A DNA stretch of 39,111 nucleotides from NCBI GenBank assembly GCA_003149565.1, contig QCWH01000013.1, forward strand, positions 1 to 39,111. The letters run 5' to 3'. The notes under the pieces are model-generated. The model had not been told where the DNA came from and made no database searches. It saw only the letters and a program-made list of their open reading frames with translations. Position numbers and translations under genes: made by a program. Shown here piece after piece: positions 1-9,523 of this stretch (the stretch's first letter is position 1; each line of letters begins with the position of its first letter). This DNA is from Marivita sp. XM-24bin2. GTDB taxonomy: Bacteria > Pseudomonadota > Alphaproteobacteria > Rhodobacterales > Rhodobacteraceae.

Positions 1-412
1 GCTCGGCCTTGCCATCGCGGCAATCTGCTCGCACACGCACCAGACCGCCGGGCGCTTCCAGCACCATATGGGTTTCCGGCTCCTGCATAGGAACAAGACC
101 GGCATCCAGCAAAACAGTTGCCACGCAGATCGAATTCGACCCCGACATCGGCGGCGTGTCCTCTGGCTCCATGATGATCCACGCCGCCTGCGCGTCCGGA
201 TGCTTTGGTGGCACCAGCAGGTTCACATGCCGAAACACCCCGCCCCTGGGTTCGTTCAACACAAAGTTCCACAAGCTCTGATCCCGCGCGATCCAGCGGC
301 TTTGCTCCCAAACCGTGTCGCCAGGCGGTGGCAGAACACCGCCGATGATCACGTCTCCGACTTCCCCTTCCGCATGCGCCGAGATGACATGGATTGTCTT
401 GGTCGCGCGCAT
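1..412 (-). CDS. Proline racemase / hydroxyproline epimerase family protein (N-terminal part, runs off the window)
   Basis: Only the first 137 codons are present; the gene continues beyond base 1. The start ATG at 412-410 lies one base after the stop of the upstream flavoenzyme gene, so the two are probably translationally coupled. The reading frame shows the proline racemase fold start ([14 protein letters not shown], ...) and the first active-site loop as MSGSNSIC at residues 89-96. Most members have MCGHG here, so the first catalytic Cys is replaced by Ser90. From family knowledge, Ser/Cys members act as 4-hydroxyproline (and 3-hydroxyproline) 2-epimerases; the second catalytic residue lies outside the window. 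Its coupling to an N-methylproline-demethylase-like enzyme suggests catabolism of proline betaine or hydroxyproline betaine. Family call is firm; the substrate is inferred. Confidence 0.85.
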   Translation of the reverse strand, partial: MRATKTIHVISAHAEGEVGDVIIGGVLPPPGDTVWEQSRWIARDQSLWNFVLNEPRGGVFRHVNLLVPPKHPDAQAAWIIMEPEDTPPMSGSNSICVATVLLDAGLVPMQEPETHMVLEAPGGLVRVRADCRDGKAE

Positions 413-413
413 A

Positions 414-2459
414 TCAGATGTCCTTGACCAGTCTGAGACCGTCATAAATGGCCGCGTGTGTGTTGCGGGCGCTGACGGCGTCACCAATGCGGAACAACTG
501 GAACGCACCGTTTTCGTTGCGGGTCACATCTTGCGGGTGGCCTGCGATCAGAGCGTCATAATCCACCGCGCCGCCATTTATTGAGAGCGGCTTGAGCGCG
601 AAATAGAGGTCGTCCAGTGGCATGGTGCCGTAATTCACCACCACCTGATCATAGGTTTTTTCACTGGTGTGATCGCTGTAATCCGTTCCGATCACAGCCT
701 TGAAGCGATTGCCGTCGCGCTGCACATCCTTGAGACGCCGCGTGACGGTGAAGGTCACGTCCTTGTCCTGAAGCGCCCGCATATAGGGCACAAGGTTCAT
801 CGCCATGACATCGGGCGCAAAGGTGCGGTCCGGGGTCATGATCTCGACACTGCTACCGGCGTTCGCAGCGACTTCTGCGGCCATCAAGGCAGGATGATCC
901 CCGCTTTCGTCATAAATCAGGACAGTCTGCCCCGGTTTTACGTCACCCGCGATGATGTCCCAGGTTGTCGTGACAAGCTCGTTTTCCTTGCCGGCCTCAA
1001 AGAGCTCCGTATTGGGCAAGCCTCCCGTCGCTACGATGACCACATCAGGAGCGAGCGCGGTGACATCGTCGGCCTCGGCCCATGTGTTGAACCGAAACTC
1101 CACATCGCGCGCCGCGCATTGCGCCATCCGCCAATCGATGATGCTGGTCATTTCGCGCCGGCGCGGGTTCTGCGCCGTCAGACGAACCTGCCCCCCCGGG
1201 TCAGGCTGCGCCTCGAAAACGGTCACATCGTGCCCCCGCTCTGCCGCCACACGCGCCGCTTCCAGCCCTGCCGGACCCGCACCCACGATCACCACCTTTT
1301 TCTTGGTCTGGGCCGGTGCGATCTCGTGCGGCATTGTCAGTTCGCGGCCCGTGGCCGCGTTGTGGATACAAAGAGCCTCGCCAGCCGCATAGATGCGATC
1401 CAGACAGTACGTGGCGCCCACGCAGGGGCGAATGTCGTCCTCGCGCCCCTCCATGATCTTTTTGACGATGTGCGGATCGGCCATGTGCGCGCGGGTCATA
1501 CCCACCATGTCAAGCAATCCTGCCTGTACCGCGTGACGGGCGGTTGCCACATCGGGGATCTTGGCCGCGTGAAAGGTTGGCATACCCGTGGCGGCCCGAA
1601 CGGCCCCCGCGAAATCAAGATGAGGCGCGTTTTTCATGCCTTGAACAGGGATCACATCAGTCATGGCCGGGTCTGTGTGGATACGACCACGGATCACGTT
1701 GAAAAAATCCACCATGCCGGTCGCTGCGATCCGCTTTGAAATCTCAAGCCCCTCCTCGGGAGTGATACCTCCCGCTTCGGCTTCATCCGCGACATATCGC
1801 ATGCCGACAATGAACTCATCACCGACCCGACGCCTGATTCCGGCAAGAACATCCAAAACGAGCTTCATCCGGCTTTCGAGAGTCTGGCCACCGTATGGAC
1901 CATCCAGATCATTGGTCAGCGGCGACCAGAACTGATCAAGCAGGTGGCCGTAGACCTGCAGCTCGATCCCGTCCATGCCCCCTTCCTTCATCCGTTCGGT
2001 GGCATCGGCGAAATCAGTGATGATGCGCTCAATATCCCAATCCTCTGCCAATTTGGGAAACGCCCGGTGCGCCGGTTCGCGGTGTTTGGAAGACGACACG
2101 GAGGGCAACCAATTGCCTTTGTTCCACGTCGTCCGGCGCCCCAGATGGGTCAATTGGATCATCACCGCACAGCCGTGATCGTGGCAGGCATCGGTCAACT
2201 GCCTGATCCACGGCACCACTTCGTCCTTGTAGGCGAGGACATTGTTGAACACCGGCGGACTGTCCTTGGACACCGCCGCCGACCCCGCCGTCATCGCCAA
2301 GGCGACACCCGCTTTGGCGCGCTCGGCATGATAAGCCGCATAGCGCTCTTTCGGCATACCGTCCTCAGGATAGGCCGGCTCGTGGCTGGTCGTCATGATG
2401 CGGTTGCGCAGCGTCAGATGCTTGAGCTGATAGGGCTGCAAAAGGGGATCGTTCGACAT
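414..2459 (-). CDS. NADH:flavin oxidoreductase / N-methylproline-demethylase-like flavo-Fe-S enzyme
   Basis: This 681-residue protein has the trimethylamine dehydrogenase / 2,4-dienoyl-CoA reductase layout. An FMN-binding old-yellow-enzyme TIM barrel covers about residues 1-340. A cysteine motif follows at 346-364, then an NAD(P)/FAD-binding Rossmann region beginning with [10 protein letters not shown] at 389-398. The cluster motif reads C346-VGAT-Y-C352-...-C364. The position that is Cys in CxxCxxC relatives is Ala349, so only three of the usual four cluster cysteines are visible. Within this family, enzymes oxidatively remove N-methyl groups from N-methylproline, dimethylglycine or related osmolytes, which suits the adjacent proline-racemase-family gene. 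The ATG at 2459 is preceded by GGAG at 2467-2470. The divergent TetR gene is a plausible regulator. Exact substrate is not determined. Confidence 0.82.
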   Translation of the reverse strand: MSNDPLLQPYQLKHLTLRNRIMTTSHEPAYPEDGMPKERYAAYHAERAKAGVALAMTAGSAAVSKDSPPVFNNVLAYKDEVVPWIRQLTDACHDHGCAVMIQLTHLGRRTTWNKGNWLPSVSSSKHREPAHRAFPKLAEDWDIERIITDFADATERMKEGGMDGIELQVYGHLLDQFWSPLTNDLDGPYGGQTLESRMKLVLDVLAGIRRRVGDEFIVGMRYVADEAEAGGITPEEGLEISKRIAATGMVDFFNVIRGRIHTDPAMTDVIPVQGMKNAPHLDFAGAVRAATGMPTFHAAKIPDVATARHAVQAGLLDMVGMTRAHMADPHIVKKIMEGREDDIRPCVGATYCLDRIYAAGEALCIHNAATGRELTMPHEIAPAQTKKKVVIVGAGPAGLEAARVAAERGHDVTVFEAQPDPGGQVRLTAQNPRRREMTSIIDWRMAQCAARDVEFRFNTWAEADDVTALAPDVVIVATGGLPNTELFEAGKENELVTTTWDIIAGDVKPGQTVLIYDESGDHPALMAAEVAANAGSSVEIMTPDRTFAPDVMAMNLVPYMRALQDKDVTFTVTRRLKDVQRDGNRFKAVIGTDYSDHTSEKTYDQVVVNYGTMPLDDLYFALKPLSINGGAVDYDALIAGHPQDVTRNENGAFQLFRIGDAVSARNTHAAIYDGLRLVKDI

Positions 2460-2484
2460 GGGTCAGCTCCAATTGATTGCCCGG

Positions 2485-2525
2485 ACGATTCCAGAAATGT
2501 TCATAACCGTCAAGTTTTTGTTCAT
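2485..2525 (-). promoter_or_regulatory. Candidate promoter and direct repeats between the flavoenzyme and tetR genes
   Basis: On the minus strand TTGACG (2513-2508) is followed after 17 bases by AATCGT (2490-2485), a weak sigma70-like promoter for the catabolic pair. Two copies of TGTTCAT (2498-2504 and 2519-2525) are 21 bp apart, about two helical turns, and flank the -35 element. This could be an operator for the divergent TetR protein. Inference from spacing only. Confidence 0.3.
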
Positions 2526-2574
2526 CAGTGACGATTTTCTTGCTGGTACGCCAAGAAAGCAGTAGGGTCCGGAT

Positions 2575-3210
2575 ATGGACGCAGCGATTGGAAAAGACGA
2601 CAAAACAACGGGCTGGCGCGGCTCAAGGGAGGTTTGGCTACAGGCTGCAAGAGAGGCATTTCTTGAATCCGGTATCGATGCCGTCAAAATCCAACCCCTC
2701 GCGACGCGTCTCAGCCTCTCGCGCACCAGTTTCTACTGGTTTTTTCAGGATCGCGCCGCGCTCCTCGATGCGCTGCTTGCCGATTGGGAAGAGACCAACA
2801 CCGGCAGCATCGTCGCTGCGACCGAGGAGTATGCGGAGACGATCACAGAAGGTGTCTTGAACCTGATCAGCATCTTCCTGGACGGTGGCGCATTTGAAAC
2901 GCGGCTTGATTTGGCAGTGCGCGGATGGGCTCACCAATCCGACACTGTTGCCGCCCGCGTACACGCCGCAGACGCCGCGCGGCTCGCCGCCATCGGCGGT
3001 ATGTACACCCGGTTTGGGTATCCCCCAAGCGAAGCGGATGTTCGCGCTCGCACGGTCTATCTTACGCAAATCGGCTATATCTCCATGCAAGTGCAAGAAG
3101 ACATGTCGGAACGCCTGACCCGCATTCCGGACTATGTGATGACTTTTGCCGGAAAGCGCCCCAACGAGCGGGAAATGGCACGTTTTCTCGCGCGCCATAC
3201 GCGCTCGTAA
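2575..3210 (+). CDS. TetR/AcrR-family transcriptional regulator
   Basis: The 211-residue protein has a typical TetR N-terminal helix-turn-helix at about residues 20-65 ([20 protein letters not shown], then [20 protein letters not shown]) and an all-helical C-terminal ligand or dimer domain. Length is normal for the family. The ATG at 2575 follows AGTAGGG. It is transcribed away from the demethylase/epimerase pair across a 115-bp gap and lies 113 bp upstream of the ABC transporter operon on the same strand, so either neighbour could be its target. The divergent arrangement with direct repeats in the shared gap favours the catabolic pair. The ligand is unknown. Confidence 0.88.
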   Translation: MDAAIGKDDKTTGWRGSREVWLQAAREAFLESGIDAVKIQPLATRLSLSRTSFYWFFQDRAALLDALLADWEETNTGSIVAATEEYAETITEGVLNLISIFLDGGAFETRLDLAVRGWAHQSDTVAARVHAADAARLAAIGGMYTRFGYPPSEADVRARTVYLTQIGYISMQVQEDMSERLTRIPDYVMTFAGKRPNEREMARFLARHTRS

Positions 3211-3254
3211 ACGCAAACGGGCGCCCGGAGTCTCAGCCTCGAAATCCGTGGAAC

Positions 3255-3279
3255 CTTGATGGATGTCAAAGCATCCAAG
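3255..3279. promoter_or_regulatory. Imperfect dyad upstream of the ABC transporter operon
   Basis: CTTGATGGATG (3255-3265) and CATCCAAG (3272-3279) form an inverted repeat with a 2-base insertion in one arm, in the gap between tetR and the ABC ATPase gene. It could be a regulator-binding site. The match is modest and could be chance. Confidence 0.2.
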
Positions 3280-3323
3280 CGCGTCCTGTGACAGTGTCTC
3301 AAGGTGGGAAACTCAGGCACTTC

Positions 3324-4055
3324 ATGTCAGTGAAACGCGCAATACAAGACATCCCGGCGTTCCGGACGCGGGGCATCACCAAGATCTACGGCGGTCGCGG
3401 AACAGCCGAGGTGCGCGCGCTGGATGGCGTGGATCTGGATCTCCCCGAAGGTGAATTGGTGGTGCTCCTCGGACCTTCCGGCAGCGGCAAATCCACGCTC
3501 CTCAACATCATCGGGGGGCTGGATCACGCGACCTCGGGGCAGGCGTGGTTTCGCGATCAGGACCTGACAGCGATGACGGACCGTCAGCTTACGCGCTACC
3601 GCCGTGACAACGTTGGTTTTGTGTTTCAGTTCTACAATCTGGTCGCCAGCCTGACCGCCCGCGAAAACGTGGCATTGGTGACGGATGTCGCGCCGAACCC
3701 CATGCGTCCGGAAGAGGCGTTGGCACTCGTCGGCCTTCAGAACCGGCAGGGTCATTTTCCGGCCCAGATGTCAGGCGGTGAGCAACAGCGCGTCGCCATT
3801 GCCCGTGCCATCGCAAAACGCCCCGGCGTCCTATTGTGTGACGAGCCAACAGGCGCTTTGGACAGCAAGACGGGAACGGCCGTCCTGGCAGCACTGGAAG
3901 ATGTAAACACGCGTTTTGGCACGACGACGCTGGTCATCACCCACAATGCCGGCATTCGAAAAATGGCACACCGTGTGATCCGGTTTCAGGATGGCCGTGT
4001 CGTTGAGATTGAAGAGAACGAAACACGCATCCGCGCGCATGAGGTCACTTGGTGA
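3324..4055 (+). CDS. ABC transporter ATP-binding protein (MacB/LolD type)
   Basis: A 243-residue ABC ATPase with Walker [10 protein letters not shown] (50-58), Q-loop VFQ around 100-102, signature [14 protein letters not shown] starting at 149, Walker [12 protein letters not shown] (170-180) and H-loop ITHN. This is the set seen in ATPases that pair with FtsX-type permeases and drive mechanotransmission rather than classical transport. The frame stays open upstream to 2925, but that stretch is antisense-like and overlaps tetR. ATG 3324 begins a normal protein; an in-frame GTG at 3294 is an alternative. AAGGTGGG lies at 3301-3308, a little far from the ATG. The stop overlaps the start of the permease gene (TGATG), so this is an operon. 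Confidence 0.93.
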   Translation: MSVKRAIQDIPAFRTRGITKIYGGRGTAEVRALDGVDLDLPEGELVVLLGPSGSGKSTLLNIIGGLDHATSGQAWFRDQDLTAMTDRQLTRYRRDNVGFVFQFYNLVASLTARENVALVTDVAPNPMRPEEALALVGLQNRQGHFPAQMSGGEQQRVAIARAIAKRPGVLLCDEPTGALDSKTGTAVLAALEDVNTRFGTTTLVITHNAGIRKMAHRVIRFQDGRVVEIEENETRIRAHEVTW

Positions 4056-6418
4056 TGCTGCACGCACTTGACCGAAAGCTGCTGCGTGACGTGTGGCGTT
4101 TGAAGGCGCAAGCGCTTGCGATCTCGCTCGTTCTGGCCTGCGGCGTTGCCATCTTCCTGACAGGAATGGGAATGGTCCGCGCGTTGGATGCCACATTGGA
4201 GGACTACTACAATCGCCAGCACTTCGCGCATGTCTTTGCCAGCGCACGCCGCGCTCCGATATCTCTGCTTGGCGATGTGGAAGCAATCGACGGCGTTCAG
4301 ACCGCTGAAGCTCGGGTCGTCGGCTCTGTGGTTCTTGACCTGCCGGGCCGCATCGCGCCGGCGGCGGGTCGTGTAATCTCGCTGCCCGACGCCGGACCGA
4401 CACTGAATGTGCCACTCTTGGTGTCCGGACAGTACCCAAGGAAGACCGCACAGAATGAGGTCGCTGTCACCGAACGGTTTGCGGCAGCCAATGGCTTTCG
4501 CCCCGGTGACCGGTTTGCCGCCATCGCCGATGGCAAGCGCTTGCTTCTGACCATCACCGGTACGGTCCGTTCGCCGGAATTCATCTACACCCTTCCGCCC
4601 GGCGGCCTGATGCCGGACGACGCAGGGTATGCCATCATGTGGATGCCACACACCGCAACTGCTGGTGTGTTCGGCATGTCGGGCGCGTTCAACGATCTGA
4701 CGGTCAAGCTTCGGCGTGACGCCAATCGGCAGGCTGTCATTGACGCGATTGATCGCTTGCTTGCGCCTTGGGGCGGTGTCGGCGCACACAAACGCGACCT
4801 GCAGATGAGCCACGCGTTCATGCAGGCCGAATTGGATCAGCTGCGCAACATGTCAGCGGTCCTGCCGCCCATTCTATTCGGCGTGACGGCCTTTCTCGTC
4901 AACATGGTGCTTGGCCGGATTGTGACACTCGAACGGTCAGAAATCGGGCTGCTGAAAGCGCTTGGATATCGGGACAGCGAAATCGCGATGCATTATCTGA
5001 TGCTGGCAACGCTGGTCGCCGCACTCGGCGTGTGTCTTGGATGGGCGGCTGGCGCGTGGCTGTCCTCGGGCATGTCACACCTCTACGCAAAGTTCTTCGA
5101 CTTTCCGTGGCTGGTGGAACCTCATGCAATCGACGTCTACGCCATTGCCGGTCTGATTGGTCTTGCCTCTGCGGGCATCGGCGCGTTGCGGGCAGCTTGG
5201 GCGGCAGCGGCACTGGCGCCAGCTGTCGCAATGTCACCCCCTGCCCCGCCCGCCTTTCGCCGGGGCGTTCTGGACGCCGTCTCGGGCTGGCTGCGCCTGC
5301 CGCAAACCGCAATGATGGTTCTGCGCGGGCTCCTTCGCTGGCCGCTGCGCGCAGCGTTCACGTCACTTGGATTGTCGCTCGGCGTGGCAATACTGGTCGC
5401 GTCAAATTTCATGCTGGATTCATTGGACGCGGTGATCGAAACCGCCTTCTTCAAGTCAAACCGCCAACACGCTACGCTAGCGCTGGCACATGAGCGCTCT
5501 TTGTCCGCAGTGAGCGACGCCCGTCATCTACCCGGCGTTCTGATGGTCGAGCCGCAATTTGATCTGCCGGTGACCATGTCTGTCGGCCCGCGCGAAAAGA
5601 AACTTGCGATATCCGCCCGGCCACCCGGCGGCGATCTGGCGCGTACCCTGAATGTCGACGAGCAACCGATCACATTACCGGAAAAAGGTGTTCTGCTGTC
5701 TGCCAAACTTGCCGAGCACCTTGGCGTTCAACCGGGTGATCAGGTCCACGTGACCCTGTCGGGACTGCGCAAAGGCGAGATGATCCTGCCCGTGGCCGCA
5801 GTCACTCAACAATACATCGGCATTGGCGCATACATGCGGCTCGATACTCTGGCCGCGCATCTGGGAGAGGCGCCGCGTGTGACATCCCTCAACCTCTGGA
5901 TAGACACCGACGTGCTGCCTGAACTACAGGCCGCACTCAAAACCATGCCAGCGCTCGCAACCTCTGTGATGCTGACGGATGTCCGCAAAAGCTTTCAGGA
6001 CACGATAAGCGAAAATGTCCGCATCAACACCCTCCTCTTTCTGACCATCTCGGTTTTGATCACCATTGGCGTCGCCTATAACGGCGCGCGAATTCAGTTG
6101 TCAGAGCGGGCCCGCGAACTGGCGAGCCTGCGCATCCTCGGCTTCACCCGTGCTGAGGTCTCAACCATTTTGCTTGGCGAAACCGCCCTTCTTGCAGTGA
6201 TGGCCCAACCACTTGGATGGCTGATCGGCGCCTGGATCGCTTGGGCAATGATGGCAGGCTTCGACAGCGACCTGTACCGCATACCCCTTGTCCTCACGCC
6301 GCAGAACTTCGCCAGCGCGAGTCTGGTCACACTTGCCGCTGTAACCACGGCTGCGCTTTTCGTCCGCAGACGACTGGACAAGGCCGATCTCATCGCCGTT
6401 TTGAAAACACGTGAGTAA
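4055..6418 (+). CDS. FtsX-like ABC transporter permease
   Basis: A 787-residue inner-membrane protein with an N-terminal membrane anchor (LAISLVLACGVAIFLTGMGM), a large periplasmic domain, a three-helix FtsX block near residues 270-380, then a second anchor, periplasmic domain and a C-terminal FtsX block (about 660-780). This duplicated layout is typical of the large MacB-like or DUF214-type permeases. ATG 4055 overlaps the ATPase stop as TGATG, with GAGG at 4041-4044 as ribosome binding site; TTG 4049 and GTG 4052 are also in frame. The HlyD-type adaptor starts 3 bases after the stop. Together the three genes look like a tripartite efflux or envelope-lipid export system. The substrate cannot be read from the sequence. 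Confidence 0.9.
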   Translation: MLHALDRKLLRDVWRLKAQALAISLVLACGVAIFLTGMGMVRALDATLEDYYNRQHFAHVFASARRAPISLLGDVEAIDGVQTAEARVVGSVVLDLPGRIAPAAGRVISLPDAGPTLNVPLLVSGQYPRKTAQNEVAVTERFAAANGFRPGDRFAAIADGKRLLLTITGTVRSPEFIYTLPPGGLMPDDAGYAIMWMPHTATAGVFGMSGAFNDLTVKLRRDANRQAVIDAIDRLLAPWGGVGAHKRDLQMSHAFMQAELDQLRNMSAVLPPILFGVTAFLVNMVLGRIVTLERSEIGLLKALGYRDSEIAMHYLMLATLVAALGVCLGWAAGAWLSSGMSHLYAKFFDFPWLVEPHAIDVYAIAGLIGLASAGIGALRAAWAAAALAPAVAMSPPAPPAFRRGVLDAVSGWLRLPQTAMMVLRGLLRWPLRAAFTSLGLSLGVAILVASNFMLDSLDAVIETAFFKSNRQHATLALAHERSLSAVSDARHLPGVLMVEPQFDLPVTMSVGPREKKLAISARPPGGDLARTLNVDEQPITLPEKGVLLSAKLAEHLGVQPGDQVHVTLSGLRKGEMILPVAAVTQQYIGIGAYMRLDTLAAHLGEAPRVTSLNLWIDTDVLPELQAALKTMPALATSVMLTDVRKSFQDTISENVRINTLLFLTISVLITIGVAYNGARIQLSERARELASLRILGFTRAEVSTILLGETALLAVMAQPLGWLIGAWIAWAMMAGFDSDLYRIPLVLTPQNFASASLVTLAAVTTAALFVRRRLDKADLIAVLKTRE

Positions 6419-6421
6419 GAC

Positions 6422-7633
6422 ATGCACAGACGAACACGCCTTGCCCTGATCCTCAGCTTTGCCGTTGCCGTCATTGGTGGCCTCTTGTGGACCGCGTTGC
6501 GGCCGGTGCCGGTGATGGTCGAGGTCGCGCAAGTCACCCGAGGGCCGATGAAGGTCACACTCGATATCGACGGCACCACCAGAATTCGCGAAATCTTCGA
6601 GGTGTCCGCACCGATCACCGGGACAGCAAAACGCTCACCGGTGCGCGTTGGCGACCCTGTCCTCAAGGGGGAAACGGTGGTTGCCATTGTCGAACCCGTC
6701 GCCCCAAGCCTGCTTGATGCGCGCAGCCGTCAGCAGGCCGAAGCCGCCGTTCACGAAGCACAAGCTGCCCTGGCCGTGGCCAACAGCCGCCTGACACAGG
6801 CCGAGGAAGAGGTAAGCTATGCCCAAAGCCAGTTCGACCGCGCTCAGGAACTCGTCGAACGCGGCGTGGCATCGCTTGTTCGGCTTGAGGACGCAGCGCA
6901 AATCCTGAACGTCCGAAAATCCGCACGTGACGCCGCGCAATCTGCGCGCGAGATGGCACAAAGCACGTTGGAGCGGGCCGAGGCGGCGCTGATCATGCCG
7001 GATGTGACCTCAGACCGAAACGGCGAATGCTGCATCACACTTCTTGCACCGACAGACGGCGCGGTGCTGTCGGTTGGCCGTGTCAGCGAACGCCCGGTTC
7101 TCGCAGGAGAAACACTCCTGTCTGTCGGAGACCCGACCGACCTCGAAATCGTGGCCGATCCGCTGTCGCGTGATGCGGTTCAGATACCCCAAGGAGCCCG
7201 TGCCATCGTCGATCGCTGGGGCGGCGCAGACCCGCTCGACGCAAAATTGCGCCGGATTGATCCCTCTGCCCGCACCGACATCTCTGCTCTGGGGATTGAA
7301 GAGCAAAGGGTCGAAGCGATTTTCGACATCATTTCGCCCCCTGAGGACCGCGTCGGTTTGGGCAATGGATATGCGGTGCGGCTATCCGTCGTCATGTCGG
7401 AAACCGAAGACACGCTGCAGGTGCCACTGGGAGCGTTGTTTCGCGATGGCGCAGACTGGGCGCTCTTCAAGATCGACAACGGCTTGGCCCAACAGCAGCG
7501 CGTCGAAACCGGCGCACGCAATGACCGAATGGTGGAAATCACCTCGGGCCTGTCAGAAGAAGACAGCGTGATCGTTCATCCCGGCGATGCCGTGGACGAC
7601 CGCGTCCGCGTCACTGCCATCGAGCCGCAATAG
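6422..7633 (+). CDS. HlyD/RND-type periplasmic adaptor subunit
   Basis: A 403-residue protein with an N-terminal membrane anchor (LALILSFAVAVIGGLLWTAL, about residues 7-26). It has a split lipoyl-like domain (GTTRIREIFEVSAPITG, then LLAPTDGAVLSV), an intervening alpha-hairpin coiled coil rich in Ala/Glu/Gln (about 100-190), and a beta-barrel region. This is the membrane-fusion protein layout linking an inner-membrane ABC complex to an outer-membrane channel. Its start is 3 bases after the permease stop, so it is the third gene of the operon. The CC pair at about 202-203 (GECCITLL) is unusual for a periplasmic domain. No outer-membrane factor gene follows, so it would have to use one encoded elsewhere. 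Confidence 0.9.
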   Translation: MHRRTRLALILSFAVAVIGGLLWTALRPVPVMVEVAQVTRGPMKVTLDIDGTTRIREIFEVSAPITGTAKRSPVRVGDPVLKGETVVAIVEPVAPSLLDARSRQQAEAAVHEAQAALAVANSRLTQAEEEVSYAQSQFDRAQELVERGVASLVRLEDAAQILNVRKSARDAAQSAREMAQSTLERAEAALIMPDVTSDRNGECCITLLAPTDGAVLSVGRVSERPVLAGETLLSVGDPTDLEIVADPLSRDAVQIPQGARAIVDRWGGADPLDAKLRRIDPSARTDISALGIEEQRVEAIFDIISPPEDRVGLGNGYAVRLSVVMSETEDTLQVPLGALFRDGADWALFKIDNGLAQQQRVETGARNDRMVEITSGLSEEDSVIVHPGDAVDDRVRVTAIEPQ

Positions 7634-7662
7634 TCCCACCAGACAGCTGCAAGAGGCCGGTG

Positions 7663-8331
7663 TCAGGGAATGGGATTGACCCCGAATAGCCACGGGTGGG
7701 ACAGCAAGAGCGCTACGTAGAGACCTGCTCCCAACACCAGACGCAAAGCGACCTGCGCTATGTCCTCGCGACCCGGCAGCCACGCCCCCTGCATTCGACC
7801 TGCATCTAGCCTGTGCCAAGTCCCGGACATCTCGCGCTGCTTCCGCCTGTCGATCACGCGCATCCCCAGCACGGCAAAACCGGCAAATGTCCCGAAAAGG
7901 AGGACATGCGCCAAGTCTCCGTTGGCAAGCATGTGCACCCCAGCCCAGAGCGCCAGCGCCAGAAGCAAAGGGTGACGCGTCAACCGGATGATCCCAGGCC
8001 GCGCCGGATCAAACCGGTCATTGCGCGCGCCTCCAAAAGAAAACGGATTGGGACGCGCGATCGAAAGGCCAAGGAGCAAGCAGACCACAAGCATCGTCGC
8101 AAGCGCCAGATAGGCGTGCCAAGGCGTCCAAGACCAAAGAGGTACAAACGGCGCTCGCCCCGCGGCTCCGATCAACCACGCAAGAACGCCAAGCGACAAC
8201 GCCGAATAGGCGATTCCAAACCCGGCCCTGCCCAGCCGCGCAACCAGCCAAGGCTTGATAGGCGGGCGAATAGGCACCGAATGGGTCAGGAAGAACGCCG
8301 CAAAGGCAAAGATGAATTCAAGCCAGCCCAT
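7663..8331 (-). CDS. NnrU-like integral membrane protein
   Basis: A 222-residue protein with about six hydrophobic segments and the motif RPPIKPWLVARLG near the N terminus. TRHPLLLALALW is in the middle, a pattern shared by NnrU and by isoprenylcysteine-methyltransferase-like membrane proteins. NnrU is associated with nitrite/nitric oxide reduction gene sets in alphaproteobacteria, but many family members lie outside them. No denitrification gene is seen here, so a role in nitrogen metabolism is not supported by context. ATG 8331 starts a normal first membrane helix. The gene lies between the convergent adaptor operon and thyX. Confidence 0.78.
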   Translation of the reverse strand: MGWLEFIFAFAAFFLTHSVPIRPPIKPWLVARLGRAGFGIAYSALSLGVLAWLIGAAGRAPFVPLWSWTPWHAYLALATMLVVCLLLGLSIARPNPFSFGGARNDRFDPARPGIIRLTRHPLLLALALWAGVHMLANGDLAHVLLFGTFAGFAVLGMRVIDRRKQREMSGTWHRLDAGRMQGAWLPGREDIAQVALRLVLGAGLYVALLLSHPWLFGVNPIP

Positions 8332-8391
8332 GTTGTGCCTTCAAATCACTTCGCTAATCTCAACGTCCGGCCACGCGAAAGGCTCGGCAGA

Positions 8392-9309
8392 CTACAAATC
8401 CGGACCGTTCAAGACCGCTTCAAACTCACGCCATTCCCCTTTGGACATGCCAGAGGTTTCCTGCGTCACCGTCTCGCCCTTCAGCATCCGCCGGACGCAG
8501 TCCAAAGCAGTCGAGGACAATGTTGCGCCACCCATGCGGTAGTCTTCGAACGCGCGATACGCAAACGGCACCCAGTCGGCCACAACTTTGCACATCTCTT
8601 CGGCGTAAACCCGGATTTCATACTGAGCATGCGAATCTGCGCGCAGTCTAAGGAAATGGAGCAGGTTGTGCAGATCGACCTTCCAGTACCATTGCGTGTA
8701 GATGTTCGCAGGCAGGTTCATCCGTGCCAGTTCACGCGCCAGTCCCTGCTGCCCCTCCTGGCTGATCATCTCTTCATAGTGATCATAGCAGCGCATTGCG
8801 TCATCGCGCAGATAGCGCAGCACGCGATCCGCTTCTTCCCCTTCCAGAGCCTCTCCACGCCCTTGATTGTTCACCACCGATTGCGCCGCGAGGTGTTCGG
8901 GCGCGGGAATATAAAACTCCCGGTCAAGGATCGAATAGCGGGCCGAGTATTCGTTGACGTTCGCTGTGCGGTGCCGGATCCACTGCCGCGCGACGAATAC
9001 CGGCAGTTTGACATGCAGTTTGATCTCGCACATCTCGAATGGCGTCGAATGCCAGTGCCGCATCAGATACCGGATCAGCCCTTCGTCATTCTGTACGGAT
9101 TTGGTGCCTTTGCCGTACGACACACGCGCCGCCTGACAGATTGCGGCGTCATCGCCCATGTAATCCACCACACGGATGAACCCGTGATCCAGAACCGGGT
9201 ATGCGGTGTAAAGATGGCGCTCCATACCGTCGCTGACCGCGCGCAGCGTCTGTTTCGGCGCGCTGCGCTGCTCGGTGATTTCGGCCTCTTGTTCCGGCGA
9301 CAGGGGCAT
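8392..9309 (-). CDS. thyX: Flavin-dependent thymidylate synthase ThyX
   Basis: Makes dTMP from dUMP with FAD, NADPH and methylene-tetrahydrofolate, without the ThyA-type folate oxidation. The ThyX signature [15 protein letters not shown] is present at residues 112-126, and SYG and the C-terminal R-rich dUMP-binding region ([13 protein letters not shown]) are intact. ATG 9309 is chosen because AAAGGA lies just upstream (near 9318-9323) and the protein then has the usual ~305 residues. The longer reading to a TTG at 9345 lacks a ribosome binding site. It is transcribed divergently from the lipoprotein gene, with a 214-bp gap that contains an isolated TTGACT (9444-9449) but no convincing -10. 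Confidence 0.96.
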   Translation of the reverse strand: MPLSPEQEAEITEQRSAPKQTLRAVSDGMERHLYTAYPVLDHGFIRVVDYMGDDAAICQAARVSYGKGTKSVQNDEGLIRYLMRHWHSTPFEMCEIKLHVKLPVFVARQWIRHRTANVNEYSARYSILDREFYIPAPEHLAAQSVVNNQGRGEALEGEEADRVLRYLRDDAMRCYDHYEEMISQEGQQGLARELARMNLPANIYTQWYWKVDLHNLLHFLRLRADSHAQYEIRVYAEEMCKVVADWVPFAYRAFEDYRMGGATLSSTALDCVRRMLKGETVTQETSGMSKGEWREFEAVLNGPDL

Positions 9310-9523
9310 GGCGAATCCTTTCCCACTAGGATGAGTCGCGGCCAACTATATATCGGGGCTTTGCAGGTAGGAACCACCAAGGATGGTATCATGCACCAAG
9401 GACGCAGTTGCAGGGTTTTTCAGCGGTGCCGCAGCGCTTTGCGTTGACTTTCAAAACAAGCTGCAGGATTTTCTTCTTCGAGTGGTCGTGCACAAGACCA
9501 AAACAATCCGAGGCAGTACATCC

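Noticed and set aside
669-1739. 356-codon open frame on the plus strand
   Set aside because: Antisense to the flavoenzyme gene, whose Rossmann and cluster motifs are clear.
2925-3323. N-terminal extension of the ABC ATPase to 2925
   Set aside because: It overlaps tetR in another frame, has no ATPase homology and would add 133 residues before a normal N terminus.
7813-9447. 544-codon open frame on the plus strand
   Set aside because: Antisense to the NnrU-like and thyX genes, both of which carry family motifs.
9444-9449. TTGACT as promoter -35 for the TbpB-like lipoprotein gene
   Set aside because: No acceptable -10 at 16-18 bases; kept only as a remark in the thyX entry.
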